From NCBI RefSeq assembly GCF_048077055.1, contig NZ_CP182236.1, forward strand, positions 3,100,001 to 3,164,000: 64,000 nt of DNA. The letters are read 5' to 3'. The notes beneath the pieces are model-generated. The model made no database searches and was not told the origin of the DNA. It saw only the letters and a program-made list of their open reading frames with translations. The number at the start of each line of letters is the position of its first letter. Position 1 is the first letter of the stretch. The position numbers and the translations under genes were made by a program. Below are positions 47,114-56,596 of this stretch, piece by piece. The DNA is from Egbenema bharatensis. GTDB taxonomy: Bacteria; Cyanobacteriota; Cyanobacteriia; Elainellales; Elainellaceae.

Positions 47114-47549
47114 CGAAATCGGCTCGAAGGCTGTTTAGAACTATCGCAACAACCTGCGAGTGCCCATTGTCAATCTACCCTGTACAACTTAGTGCTCTGT
47201 ACAACCTGTGAACCGTTGTTGGAATAAAGCATTCATTTCGTTAATTTCGCTATTTACCGTAAATCACGGTCTTGCTGGATCTAAATTCTGAAGAAAGTCA
47301 GGCAACTTGTAGAACACAAGAACGATTACCGATAGGATGACGATCGGATTGATGTGGATCAATCGAGGTGTCGATCGTTGGACTGCGGTTGCCTGCTTCA
47401 TGGCGGGACTTAAGCACCACGTACTTTAACCTCTAGCTCCCCAACTTTGAGGGCAAGTGTGTCAGTCCTGCCCGTCTGAATGGATAGGTGTCAATCTGTT
47501 CAGAATCCGTCAGACCCAGTAAGACCTCAACTAGGAGGTTTCTACCGTC
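47114..47549. other. 436-bp intergenic region before SDR gene
   Basis: No gene seen. A direct repeat CTGTACAAC occurs at 47180-47188 and 47197-47205, 17 bases apart, possibly a regulator site. The SDR ribosome-binding site (AGGAGG) lies at the right edge. Confidence 0.35.
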
Positions 47550-48359
47550 ATGAATATTCAAGGAAAAACTGCACTTATTACTGGAGCATCTCGCGGCATT
47601 GGCCGAGCGATCGCCCTGGAACTGGCCCGACAAGGTGCCAAACGATTACTACTGGTTGCTCGAAATCAATTGCTCTTAACCGATGTGGCCGCCGAGGTCG
47701 AGGCATTAGGCGCAGAGGCGATCGTCCTGCCTCTGGATCTGACACAGGCGATCGAGGTGAATGTAGCGGTTGCCCAGGCCTGGCGATCCTATGGGCCGAT
47801 CGACCTGTTGGTGAACTGTGCTGGAGTTGCCCATCAAACCCCATTCCTGCGCTCCCAACTGTTCCAGGTGCAGGAAGAAATTGCTGTGAATTTAATCGGG
47901 ATGTACACGATTACCCGGTTGATTGCCCGGCGGATGGCGGCCCGCAAGCAAGGCAAAATCGTCAATGTGTCTAGCCTGATGGGGAAACTGGCGGCTCCAA
48001 CCATGGCCACCTACTCCGCCACCAAGTTTGCAATTCAGGGCTTTACTCAGGCACTCCGAGCCGAATTAGCTCCCCAGAACGTACAAGTCGTCAGCCTCCT
48101 ACCTTCCCTGACGGACACAGATATGGTTCGCAATTTCCAACTCTTCCGCTGGGTGATGCCCATGACCGCTGATGATGTGGCGCGATCGCTGGTGAATGGA
48201 CTCCGCCGCGAATCCTCAGAAATCCTGGTGGGTTGGCAAAGTCATATCGCCGTTTGGTGCAGTCGCATCATGCCCTGGCTCATGGATAAAGTCCTTCAGA
48301 TGGCATCTCCCCTGACCACACAGTCGAAACGCTATCCCACCTCATCCTCATCCATCTAA
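47550..48359 (+). CDS. Short-chain dehydrogenase/reductase
   Basis: 269 residues, classical SDR. Cofactor motif LITGASRGIGRAIALELARQ (Gly-x3-Gly-x-Gly, Arg suggesting NADP), LVNCAGVAH, the catalytic Ser in VNVSSLMGKLAA and the YSATKFAIQGF Tyr-Lys pair. The C-terminal part MPWLMDKVLQMAS is hydrophobic, giving membrane association as in DltE-like SDRs. Substrate unknown. Start ATG at 47550 after AGGAGG. Monocistronic; 306 bp before the convergent defense-like operon. Confidence 0.87.
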   Translation: MNIQGKTALITGASRGIGRAIALELARQGAKRLLLVARNQLLLTDVAAEVEALGAEAIVLPLDLTQAIEVNVAVAQAWRSYGPIDLLVNCAGVAHQTPFLRSQLFQVQEEIAVNLIGMYTITRLIARRMAARKQGKIVNVSSLMGKLAAPTMATYSATKFAIQGFTQALRAELAPQNVQVVSLLPSLTDTDMVRNFQLFRWVMPMTADDVARSLVNGLRRESSEILVGWQSHIAVWCSRIMPWLMDKVLQMASPLTTQSKRYPTSSSSI

Positions 48360-48665
48360 ATTTCTTGTGGGGTGGGCATCTTGCCCGCCCAGTCAACTCA
48401 ACTGCTTGGTGGGCATCTTGCCCGCCCAATCTACTCAACTCAGTTGAAAAAGTTCGATTAGACTGCTGGGCTTATATGACCTGAGATACAAACCAGAGTA
48501 ATACAACCATTTCTGACTCAAAGCCTAAACTTGCTTAGAAGCGCAGGCAAGATGCTTGCCAGTTAGATATTGGCTATACAAATAGCAAAACTGGGACACA
48601 CTCTACGAGCCTCTTAAATTCGTCGATAATCGTCTCAACCAAACGAAATAACTGGTGAGTAAAGT
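48360..48665. repeat. Repeat-rich gap at the left border of the operon
   Basis: Three tandem units of the GGGTGGGCATCTTGCCCGCCC family (48362-48450) and a degenerate GCGCAGGCAAGATGCTTGCC (48540-48561). These hairpins could end transcription of both the SDR gene and the convergent operon. Confidence 0.65.
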
Positions 48666-51563
48666 TTATTCGAGTCGAGTGGATGCTTTTATGTTTAGCT
48701 CATCTAAAGGCTCTTCAATTGCTCCACTAATCCAGGCTCGATCGAATTCCTTAGTTGTGTGCGCCCTAACCTCGATTTTGATTGTCATGTCTTCTGCTTT
48801 ATCGGATAGGGATTGCAAAACATTGAACAGTTCAAAGAATTTCGATTTGTCGGTAATCGCCTCTAATTTGTAGTGACGAGCCGGTTGTACCCCGTTAACA
48901 ATATCGACTAGAACTGAGCGTTCTATACTGCTGGTTTGGGATTTGTATTCAACGGTTGTTTGCTCCTCGCTGGCTGCTGGCGAAGTGGTTGAAGAATTAC
49001 TTGGGAAAGCGGTGGAGGGTTCATCGTCATCCTCACCAGATGTTGTTTCAGTCTCGATCGGCTTCACTGGTTCGGGAGGGGTGGAGAGTTGTTTCGCCCA
49101 ACTGGGAGCCAGCAGATACCCAGCTAAATCTAATTCGTTCAAAGGAATTGTCCGCTTAAAGCTGACCAGTGAAGGGTTTTCTACCTTGGGAACACCGTTG
49201 GAGGGAATGACCATGTAGGGAACGTAGCCCATGAGTCCTTGTTGAACTGCTTTGACGATCGCCTGCTTAATGGCATCGGCTCCCAAGACCTTTGGGTAGG
49301 TCGGGAAGCGGAAGAAATAACTAACCAATTCATCTCCGGTGATGTAGCTGGGTTCTCGATCTTCTAACCCAGACAGGCGCATCAATTTTGAAGTGGTGAT
49401 GCTGCCAAAGACATGATTTTTAAGGGCATCCAATACACGGTCTTGAAGATTCTGGCTGGTGTTGAGTTGGGATTGGAGGTCGATCGTTTCTAAACGGATG
49501 GGGTTAGTTCCATCTGGGTTAGGTACTGGTAGCAGGATGTAGTCATAGAGCCGCCGCACAGCCGCGCTGATGTCGCCGATCGCCTCTTTGCGCTTTCCAC
49601 TCAATTCCTCCAGGTCTTCGGGGCTGAACTTATATTTAGCTTTGTCTTTAATCAAGGAGGCGATCGCCTCTGCGGTGCGACTTGCTTTACGGGCTTTGTC
49701 AATCTGAGCTTTGTTGGGAATCACGAAGGCAAGGGCGTTCTTATACTCACGTTTGTCGTTGCCGCGTTGCTCGACCCAAGACATAATTTCTGTGAGAATG
49801 CTTTCTGGGCTTTTCTCTGCCCATTCGTGCCCCAGATAAACAACGCTGAATTGCGGTTCTCGATCAGCAACGGATGAGGAGTCTTTGGGCCATAGGGCGA
49901 CCTTACCGTTGGTCGTTTGAATCGTTTTGCCCAATTCCTCACGGATTTTTTCTAAAACTTCGTCGCCAGAAACCTTGCTTTCCTCGTCAGCGATCAGCTT
50001 GTTGAGGTTTGGCTTGGTTTCAAAGCGATACCGTTTGCTGACGTAGTGAAGATAAAGTAGGTTTTCTCGTAGATCGCTCAAAGTCGCAGTAATGACGTTG
50101 CGATCGAGTCCTGGCGTAAGGCAAGATGCAGTGATCTCTTGTTCTAAGACACCTCGATCTTCACCACTACGGGCACCAAAGGAATACATCAGCACAGCCG
50201 AAGCAAGGCGTGTACCGACTTTGAGATGACTGAGTGCCGGAGAATCTTGGGCGATGCGATTATCTACAGTTTTAACCTTGGCTTTTCGACCAATTAAATC
50301 AGCCTCAATGACTGAGTTATACCGTTCGCGTTCCCCAACCTGGGTGAAGAACGCCCCTCTCACTGCCTCGTTGTGAAACAGTACATCACCTGGGCTAATG
50401 AGCAAGGACGTATGCTCTTCTTTCCAGAGGGAGTAAACAACGCTAGCCAGAAATTGAAGCGCACCACGAGTACGCTGATAACTGGGCAATGTTCCCCAAC
50501 GGTGATACATCAAATCCAGCAAATCAGGATGGAACGGGTAACTAAGCTGGATTCGTTCTGCCAGGAGAGCGGCTTGCTGCTCCACCTCTTGTCTACCGCG
50601 ATCGGTTTCGACATAGCTTTCGCGGAATTTGCGGAATAGGTCAGCTTGTTGGTTCGCAATTTCTTGAATGGTGGCAGGATCGCCAATATTCTGAAACAAC
50701 CGACGTTGGACAACCTTCATCACCTCATCGCCGGAGACAGGCTCTTTCTTGGCATCGTTGCGCGAAACCAATTTATCTAGAGTACCGAGCAGACCTTCAT
50801 TACCCACAGCCTCCTGTACACTTGCCTGGAGGGAATAAACCAGAACGGTTCTGGGCAATTCCGCGACAACATCAGGCAGTTTTTTGATGAAGGTGAGTAC
50901 CTGCTTACCAAGCGTCGAGTCTTTAACTTCCACCCCTAAAGCGTTCTCAACGTAGTTGAGAAATTCATCTAGCAGAATCAGCGTCGGGCGATCGCCAATA
51001 ATTTTGCGCCATACGTCATTACCGGGGGCGACTCGTTGTTGATCGTCTGCCCGAACAGCTTCATAGGCTTCCTTGCCACCCAGTTGCCAAGCTAAATAGC
51101 CCCAAGGGGTTAATATCTGTGAACCGTCAGGAATCTGGGTTCCCTGAGTCCCACTGAAGTCATCGCCAATAAAAGTCGCAACATCTACAGTGCCGGGGTT
51201 CGGCAGTTTTGCAAAGTCTGGATGCTCTAATAAATCCTGGCGATTTTTAGTGATGTGGTAGAGACTGATTAAGGCATGGGTTTTGCCGCCACCAAAGGGA
51301 GTCCGCAGTTGCAGAACGCGATCGCCTGCTTCGCCACACAGACGCTGCACCACACTGGTCAGAAGGTTTTTCAATTCTGACGTAAGGTAAGTGGCTGAAA
51401 AGAATTGACCCGCATAGCGATAGATGGGAGGACAAGTCGGGTCTTGCCGCACCACCGCACCCAGTTTGGCAGCGTAAACGGAATTATCAAGTTTGCCATC
51501 CAGGATGTCTTGGTGAGGAATGGCAACTTGAGTCCAGGGTTTGAGTTGGTATGCGCTGCTCAT
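48666..51563 (-). CDS. DUF499-family P-loop ATPase
   Basis: 965 residues. DUF499 proteins are large AAA-type ATPases often found beside DUF1156 methylases and helicases in predicted antiviral islands. Walker A is TPFGGGKTHALISL (about residues 88-101), Walker B TLILLDEFLNY (194-204); arginine-rich FRKFRESYVETDRGRQE lies in the middle. The C-terminal 130 residues contain an acidic, Ser-rich linker (EDDDEPSTAFPSNSSTTSPA). It is the last gene of the operon; the gene upstream ends 33 bases before its ATG. Exact role is unknown; nucleotide-dependent assembly or DNA loading is an inference. Confidence 0.85.
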   Translation of the reverse strand: MSSAYQLKPWTQVAIPHQDILDGKLDNSVYAAKLGAVVRQDPTCPPIYRYAGQFFSATYLTSELKNLLTSVVQRLCGEAGDRVLQLRTPFGGGKTHALISLYHITKNRQDLLEHPDFAKLPNPGTVDVATFIGDDFSGTQGTQIPDGSQILTPWGYLAWQLGGKEAYEAVRADDQQRVAPGNDVWRKIIGDRPTLILLDEFLNYVENALGVEVKDSTLGKQVLTFIKKLPDVVAELPRTVLVYSLQASVQEAVGNEGLLGTLDKLVSRNDAKKEPVSGDEVMKVVQRRLFQNIGDPATIQEIANQQADLFRKFRESYVETDRGRQEVEQQAALLAERIQLSYPFHPDLLDLMYHRWGTLPSYQRTRGALQFLASVVYSLWKEEHTSLLISPGDVLFHNEAVRGAFFTQVGERERYNSVIEADLIGRKAKVKTVDNRIAQDSPALSHLKVGTRLASAVLMYSFGARSGEDRGVLEQEITASCLTPGLDRNVITATLSDLRENLLYLHYVSKRYRFETKPNLNKLIADEESKVSGDEVLEKIREELGKTIQTTNGKVALWPKDSSSVADREPQFSVVYLGHEWAEKSPESILTEIMSWVEQRGNDKREYKNALAFVIPNKAQIDKARKASRTAEAIASLIKDKAKYKFSPEDLEELSGKRKEAIGDISAAVRRLYDYILLPVPNPDGTNPIRLETIDLQSQLNTSQNLQDRVLDALKNHVFGSITTSKLMRLSGLEDREPSYITGDELVSYFFRFPTYPKVLGADAIKQAIVKAVQQGLMGYVPYMVIPSNGVPKVENPSLVSFKRTIPLNELDLAGYLLAPSWAKQLSTPPEPVKPIETETTSGEDDDEPSTAFPSNSSTTSPAASEEQTTVEYKSQTSSIERSVLVDIVNGVQPARHYKLEAITDKSKFFELFNVLQSLSDKAEDMTIKIEVRAHTTKEFDRAWISGAIEEPLDELNIKASTRLE

Positions 51564-51596
51564 AGGGTGTGTAGGAGGTAAACGATGGGGATAGGG

Positions 51597-52220
51597 TTAG
51601 CGAACACCGACCAGATCAGATTCTGGTTGGAGGGTGGAAACGAGAATGCCGAGAATTTTGTCTATTTCGCTAATAAAGTAATCGCTGCTGTCTATGTAGG
51701 CGTTTTTCTGAACCAGTTTTAAGAATTTCCAGTCTGTACCTGTCGTAACAACGCCATAGATAGTGTCAACGGGATCACCTTCTTGCTCATTGAACTGTTT
51801 AGCCGCGATCATGGTCGCAATGCATTGCCCTAATCCAGAGGGAATGTTTTCTCGTTTGGCTTCAACGATCGTGATAACAGGTTTAGTAATAAAATATTGC
51901 TCTGCCGATCGTGTCAGGATAAAATCACAAGTGTCATTGAGACCTTGTTCAGGATCAACATTGAACTCTGCGCCAGAAAACAAGCTGACCTTTCCTTTCA
52001 AACTGCGTCTAACTTCTGTTAAGACGGGCATGATGATCAATTCTGACCGAGCTTTTTCGGTGTTAATTGCAGTTGCTAAGGACAGGTTTTCTTTCAGATT
52101 TAGGGTTAGTAGTTCGCTGGGTGGAACTGGCGTGATCTGAGGAAAAAGGATCTCAGTTTCAATCGTTGTGATACTGAAATCGCTTTTTACTTTGCTAAGG
52201 GTAAAGTTGCTGTAAGGCAT
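51597..52220 (-). CDS. Small PD-(D/E)XK-like protein A
   Basis: 207 residues. The nuclease-like core is DTCDFILT, then ITIVEAKRENIPSGLGQCIA: Asp, Glu-x-Lys and a following Gln, as in the PD-(D/E)XK fold of restriction and repair nucleases. Proteins like this are common beside DUF499 genes in cyanobacteria, often annotated hypothetical. It lies 4 bases downstream of protein B and 33 upstream of the DUF499 gene. Whether it cuts DNA or is a structural relative is not shown. Confidence 0.65.
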   Translation of the reverse strand: MPYSNFTLSKVKSDFSITTIETEILFPQITPVPPSELLTLNLKENLSLATAINTEKARSELIIMPVLTEVRRSLKGKVSLFSGAEFNVDPEQGLNDTCDFILTRSAEQYFITKPVITIVEAKRENIPSGLGQCIATMIAAKQFNEQEGDPVDTIYGVVTTGTDWKFLKLVQKNAYIDSSDYFISEIDKILGILVSTLQPESDLVGVR

Positions 52221-52224
52221 AGGG

Positions 52225-52848
52225 TTACTCCACTAGCTGACCAAATCGTTTGAGAATGGCGAAGACGGTAGCCAAATCTTCTGGCTCCCGGATGCCAAAC
52301 AGTTTGGAGACTGCGTATTGGGGCGGATTACCTTTGACGAGCTTGACAAACATGAAACTGCCGCCGCTGGTGATCATGCCGTAGCAGGGTTGCTCTGGAT
52401 TGGGGCTTGCCAACATATCAGCCAGAATTTGAGCCAGTCCAGCTTCTACAGAGTAGGAGGCTCGTTTTGACTCGACTACTAACACCCACAGTCGATCTTT
52501 GAGAACGAGGGTGTCGAGACTGCCCGTGATAATGGTGCCTTCGTCTTCAGTTTGAATTTCGATCGACGGTTCCGATCTCACATGAAACGGCGATAGGTAA
52601 AACCCAACCAGAAACAGGAGCGGATCAACCACTGACATCCGAATCACTCCTTCGAGGAGAGGCGCGTAGTCAAGTAGATTAACAAAGCCAGCCCGAATGC
52701 GGTCAAGCTGTTGAGTTTCGAGATTGCTGACTTCTGGCAGATTTTGTTTCCATTCTGGGAAAAATGTTGGATCTTCCACTAGATGAATCCCAAAATCATC
52801 GATCAGCGTTCGGAGGGTAACGTTTTTAGCTTGGATTATTTGCACCAT
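52225..52848 (-). CDS. Small PD-(D/E)XK-like protein B (type I R N-terminus-like)
   Basis: 207 residues, the same length as its neighbour but different sequence. Core: ITGSLDTLVLKDRLWVLVVE then SKRASYSVEAGLAQILADML: Asp, Glu-x-Lys and Gln as in the PD-(D/E)XK nuclease. Similar proteins are often annotated restriction endonuclease subunit R. Starts 5 bases after the methylase stop and is followed in 4 bases by protein A, so the two are probably translated together and may form a hetero-pair. Confidence 0.65.
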   Translation of the reverse strand: MVQIIQAKNVTLRTLIDDFGIHLVEDPTFFPEWKQNLPEVSNLETQQLDRIRAGFVNLLDYAPLLEGVIRMSVVDPLLFLVGFYLSPFHVRSEPSIEIQTEDEGTIITGSLDTLVLKDRLWVLVVESKRASYSVEAGLAQILADMLASPNPEQPCYGMITSGGSFMFVKLVKGNPPQYAVSKLFGIREPEDLATVFAILKRFGQLVE

Positions 52849-52853
52849 TGCTT

Positions 52854-55800
52854 TTACCTTCCCTGAGTGAATAAGTTATCTTCGACCAGTCTCTTCCAGG
52901 ATGCTAACAAGGTATCAATGGCAGATTGCTCTTTTGTGCGCTGGGCTGTCGTGGTCTCCTGTCCAGGCTCTGGGGTGAGGGCGCGGCCTGCAAGGGCTTG
53001 AGCGACCAGGCGTAACTGGGTTGAGTCTGGTTGAGCAAGGCTCAGAAAGTTTGGGATTTCGGAGGGCTTATGGTCTGCCAACCAGAGGAGGCGATGGAGC
53101 ACGTCGATGAGGGTTGGTGCAGCCCCAATTGCCTGTGGTTTGACGTTGAAGGTTTGTCGTCCTTCAGTGCGTTGGATGCCCAGATCTTCGTAAGCACCCC
53201 GATCGCTGTAGTCTCGTAGTTGAATAGTAGTTTTGACCTTTTTGACCAGTGCCAGTTTGCCATCGGTTAGACCACCTACGCCGTCGAGTTCGACCCCGAC
53301 CCCTTTGGCGAGGGTGTTGGCTTCATCAAACTCCACTGCCAGTTCGCCATACTCGTAGCGACCCATGATGTAGTACTGGGTGGATTTGTCTACCAGGCTC
53401 ACGCCGCGTCTGTCGCACTGCATCACACTGGTCAGAACGGCTTCGACGACTTCTTTTTGCACTTCACCTAAAAAGGAGTTTGCGTCAAGCTCGTCACCGT
53501 TGGGCAGTTCGACTCGTTCGTATTGGGTGTAAGCGCGGAGTCCAGCACCGATGCAGGCAATTACGAGATCGGCTCCACTGACCCCTTCTGCCATCAGGGT
53601 CGTGACTCGTTCGCGGACAATTTGCGATAGCTCTGGTTTTACGTCCATTGCATAGTCACCAACAGTTGCACCTTTGCGCTTGCGGGCAACCAGGAAAATG
53701 CTTGAAGCGAGTGCGGCGGAGTTGGTAGCGCGAAGGCGAGTGCCCATTTCAGTATCAAGGGGCCATGCTTCGGTAATGGTAAAACCAGCACGACGGAGGG
53801 AATCAATTAGGGTTGACCAGCCTGCTGTTGTTTTATGGGCATACACTACAACCATCATGCCCTCTGCCTTTAGCACTCTACTTCCCTCGCAGAATGCTTG
53901 GTGCATCATATCTTCGTAAGCCTTTGCCGCCTTCTTTTTGTCTCCATCATGGCGAGTAGGTTCCATGATGGCTTCATTCTTTTTGGGTGTGAGTTGTCCT
54001 GAGAGATGCTCTGGATAGAGATGTCCAATAGATCGCTTCAGCCAAACATAGAAAAAATCAGACAAATCAGCGTATGGAACGGAATCAAAGTAGGGCGGAT
54101 CAGTGATGACTGCATCAAGTGATTCAGACTCTATCGATAAAGCCATTGATGAGCCACGCTTGCAAATTGCTGGCTCTCCACAGTTAGCTTCCTGTTTAAT
54201 GACATTTAGAATCCAGGGGAGGGAATTACTTGCACTTCCAGAAGTGATGCCCGTAGGACATCCTTCTGCAAAATCCCATAGCATTGGCAAGGCTTGCCTA
54301 ACAAATGTGTGGTTAACTCCACTGGCTGTAGGATTTGGGTCATATGTACATAAGGTGCTTGCTCGATCGGCAACTCTATTAATCATTACGCCAAGGTATG
54401 TGGCGATCGCCTTCCCAAATTCCTCCTCATACCCCTCATGAATCATCTTCTGATGCGCCAACCTGACCCACTTCACAAATGTCATCAGCGCCAGTAGTTG
54501 CCGGGAGGTGAACAACTTACCAAAGGTATCTAGCCCATAAAGATGTGTAAAAAATGCCCTCGTATCTGCTGAAAAGATTGGCTCAGTTGGAATCGTTAAA
54601 CCTGCCTCCTGACAGAGCGTTTCTAATCTTGCTTGAATTGCTGCATCATCTGGAGCGTAGTGCTTGTAGGTGTCTCCGGAAAGATAAGTCTTTCCCTTCT
54701 CTCCTGAAGTGGTGCAGACAATTGATGTGAGTTGCTGACCTAACTTGCCAGCCTTCCCTTGCTCTTTAACCACTTCACTTTTGACTGTTGCACCGCAATG
54801 CCTACAAATTGAGGTTCCTCTGGCACTTCCTAACGATGGGTTAAACCCTAATCCCTGTTCGGTCTTCGATTCCACTACCTCAAATTCAACCCGTTTCGTT
54901 TCATGATTTGGAATGGTTTTCAGGGCAACATACTTATCCTTCTTCTTACACAGCCACGTTTGCCGCATCAACGGCACTTGCGCCCCACAAGCCGGGTTAG
55001 GGCACTTTACCGTCCGTGTCCAGAGGTAGGCGACGGGGGTTAAGCCCTCACCCCCTGCCCCTCTCCCTGGGGAGAGGGGAGTTTGATTGGAGGGAAGGTG
55101 TTGGGCGATGGTGGTTAGGACTGTTTCAAGGTCTTGTTCTATCTGCTGATTTTTGAACCGCAGAACTGTAAAGCCGTTTTGACTAAACCACTGGTCTCGG
55201 TTTACATCTTGGTCTTTCTGGCGATCGTGAACTAAACCATCAACCTCAATCACTAAGCGAACTTCGTGACAGTAAAAATCTGCAATATAAGACTCAATAT
55301 TGTGCTGCCGCCGAAATTTTGCTCCATCTAAGCGGCGATCGCGCAAACATTCCCACAAAATTGTCTCCGATGGAGTCTGTTTCTTTCGTAATTCCCTTGC
55401 TCGTTCCAAAAGCACATCTGGGATTTGCCGCCCCTGCCCTGCCAAGATCGACAATTGAACCCCAGAATCTGAGAGAGATCGCCCACTTGGGTTCGGTTCC
55501 CCTTCTCCCTGGGGAGAAGGGGCTAGGGGATGAGGGCAAATCTTCGGATACAGGTCGCCAATCTCCTCCCGAACCTGCTCAATCACCCAGTTACCCCACT
55601 TTTCCACCTCATCCGCCAGCTTCTTGCCATACTTCTGCGGGTAAACCAGGGTACAAAGCTGAATGATGTGTGCTACTGGGTTCAGGTCAACGGCATAGGT
55701 CTCACACCCCAACCGCAATGACTCCAAGGGGATTGCCCCACCCCCAGCAAACATATCCAGCACCTTGGGCGGTGGCACATCCTTCAATGGCGTATTCGAT

Positions 55801-56108
55801 GGAAGACCCAGGCGATCTCTCTGCGCCTCTAAAATCTGCCGTCTCGCCTTCTTGATCGTTTCCTCTCCTGCCTCCCACTTGCAGAAGTCGATCATTGCTT
55901 TGGTCAAAGCTGTTCGCTTTTGGGGCGTTTCCGGTGCTGCCACCAGCGAAGCAAACACCGCTGCCCGTGCCGCTACTAAAGGTCGCCGCGCCCACCACAA
56001 ATGCAAGGTCGAAATATGACCTTTGCGAATCGACTTCTCCCGTGCCGCTTCGATAGAGATCTCACGGATAGGAATAAAGTCTTCAATTAAGCGGCGATCG
56101 GTAGTCAT
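52854..56108 (-). CDS. DUF1156 DNA methylase with inserted DUF559 domain
   Basis: 1084 residues. DUF1156 N-terminus (IPIREISIEAAREKSIRKG, HLWWARRPLVAARA), SAM-binding motif I VLDMFAGGGAIPLESLRLG (about 116-134), a zinc-ribbon (CPNPACG ... CRHCGA) and motif IV DAVITDPPYFDSVPYADLSD, the N6-adenine/N4-cytosine amino-methylase signature. An in-frame insertion (about residues 191-355) encodes a DUF559 endonuclease domain. It is the central gene of the operon and would mark host DNA or, as in some defense systems, act with the helicase. The C-terminus carries no known domain. Target base and site unknown. Confidence 0.87.
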   Translation of the reverse strand: MTTDRRLIEDFIPIREISIEAAREKSIRKGHISTLHLWWARRPLVAARAAVFASLVAAPETPQKRTALTKAMIDFCKWEAGEETIKKARRQILEAQRDRLGLPSNTPLKDVPPPKVLDMFAGGGAIPLESLRLGCETYAVDLNPVAHIIQLCTLVYPQKYGKKLADEVEKWGNWVIEQVREEIGDLYPKICPHPLAPSPQGEGEPNPSGRSLSDSGVQLSILAGQGRQIPDVLLERARELRKKQTPSETILWECLRDRRLDGAKFRRQHNIESYIADFYCHEVRLVIEVDGLVHDRQKDQDVNRDQWFSQNGFTVLRFKNQQIEQDLETVLTTIAQHLPSNQTPLSPGRGAGGEGLTPVAYLWTRTVKCPNPACGAQVPLMRQTWLCKKKDKYVALKTIPNHETKRVEFEVVESKTEQGLGFNPSLGSARGTSICRHCGATVKSEVVKEQGKAGKLGQQLTSIVCTTSGEKGKTYLSGDTYKHYAPDDAAIQARLETLCQEAGLTIPTEPIFSADTRAFFTHLYGLDTFGKLFTSRQLLALMTFVKWVRLAHQKMIHEGYEEEFGKAIATYLGVMINRVADRASTLCTYDPNPTASGVNHTFVRQALPMLWDFAEGCPTGITSGSASNSLPWILNVIKQEANCGEPAICKRGSSMALSIESESLDAVITDPPYFDSVPYADLSDFFYVWLKRSIGHLYPEHLSGQLTPKKNEAIMEPTRHDGDKKKAAKAYEDMMHQAFCEGSRVLKAEGMMVVVYAHKTTAGWSTLIDSLRRAGFTITEAWPLDTEMGTRLRATNSAALASSIFLVARKRKGATVGDYAMDVKPELSQIVRERVTTLMAEGVSGADLVIACIGAGLRAYTQYERVELPNGDELDANSFLGEVQKEVVEAVLTSVMQCDRRGVSLVDKSTQYYIMGRYEYGELAVEFDEANTLAKGVGVELDGVGGLTDGKLALVKKVKTTIQLRDYSDRGAYEDLGIQRTEGRQTFNVKPQAIGAAPTLIDVLHRLLWLADHKPSEIPNFLSLAQPDSTQLRLVAQALAGRALTPEPGQETTTAQRTKEQSAIDTLLASWKRLVEDNLFTQGR
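55045..55536 (-). mobile_element. In-frame DUF559 insertion with inverted-repeat ends
   Basis: About 492 bp inside the methylase gene. Left end (55045-55080) reads CCCTCACCCCCTGCCCCTCT then CCCTGGGGAGAGGGGA; the right end (55495-55536), read on the minus strand, is CCCTCATCCCCTAGCCCCTT then CTCCCCAGGGAGAAGGGG: roughly 85% matching inverted repeats. Between them lies a DUF559 (Vsr-like) domain with TPSETILWECLRDRRLDGAK, SYIADFYCHEVRLVIEVDG and TVLRFKNQQI; its catalytic residues look intact. It is a multiple of three and has no stop, so the methylase stays open. The repeat ends are translated as HPLAPSPQGEG and PLSPGRGAGGEG. Confidence 0.75.
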
Positions 56109-56132
56109 AGGAGAAAAAATCTAGGTTTTCAT

Positions 56133-56168
56133 AGTCCCTCTCCCTGGAGAGAGGGGTTGGGGTGAGGG
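56133..56168. repeat. Third copy of the DUF559-element repeat
   Basis: CCCTCTCCCTGGAGAGAGGG then GTTGGGGTGAGGG lies in the 65-bp gap between the methylase start and the upstream gene. Same family and orientation as the right end of the insertion at 55495-55536. Its stable hairpin could reduce co-transcription or alter mRNA decay between the two halves of the operon. Confidence 0.7.
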
Positions 56169-56173
56169 CAACG

Positions 56174-56596
56174 TCAGGCTTGTTTTTGTCGTTGTTTTTG
56201 CTGCAAAAATTCAGCAAAGTCTCGAACTTCTGCAATTAACTCTTCTGGTAAATCCTCCAAAATAGAAACCAGATGTCCTCTTGCACCCATCGTTTCCTTC
56301 GCAGGCTTTACTAACCGAAGTTGATGTGGATAGACCGTTTCAACCCCGATCGTTTCCCGAAATGCTTGAGGATCATCAGGCTCAGCAGAGATTAATTCAT
56401 CCGCTTCAATCCCTGCCTTTGTCCAGCCACCAAATAACTCTACGAGGTAGGCTTCTCCGTCGTTAAACATCTCAACGATCGCTCCGCGTGTTCCGACTGG
56501 AGCAAAATCAGGCTGTACCGCTGCATTCGTAAAATCCCCCGACAAGGGAATTTCTTCTATTAGTTGCACAACATCAAATAGTTGAAATTGACTCAT
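56174..56596 (-). CDS. DUF4926-like plus DUF2281-like protein
   Basis: 140 residues. Residues 1-85 resemble DUF4926 (LFDVVQLIEEIPLSG, GTRGAIVEMFNDGEAYLVEL), a small SH3-like domain; the C-terminal 30 residues (LEDLPEELIAEVRDFAEFLQ) resemble the DUF2281/antitoxin-type helix that often ends toxin-antitoxin partners. The fusion is unusual to my knowledge. Its start overlaps the end of the DUF6883-like gene as ATGA, so the two are translationally coupled; a toxin-antitoxin pair is a possibility, not shown. Confidence 0.6.
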   Translation of the reverse strand: MSQFQLFDVVQLIEEIPLSGDFTNAAVQPDFAPVGTRGAIVEMFNDGEAYLVELFGGWTKAGIEADELISAEPDDPQAFRETIGVETVYPHQLRLVKPAKETMGARGHLVSILEDLPEELIAEVRDFAEFLQQKQRQKQA

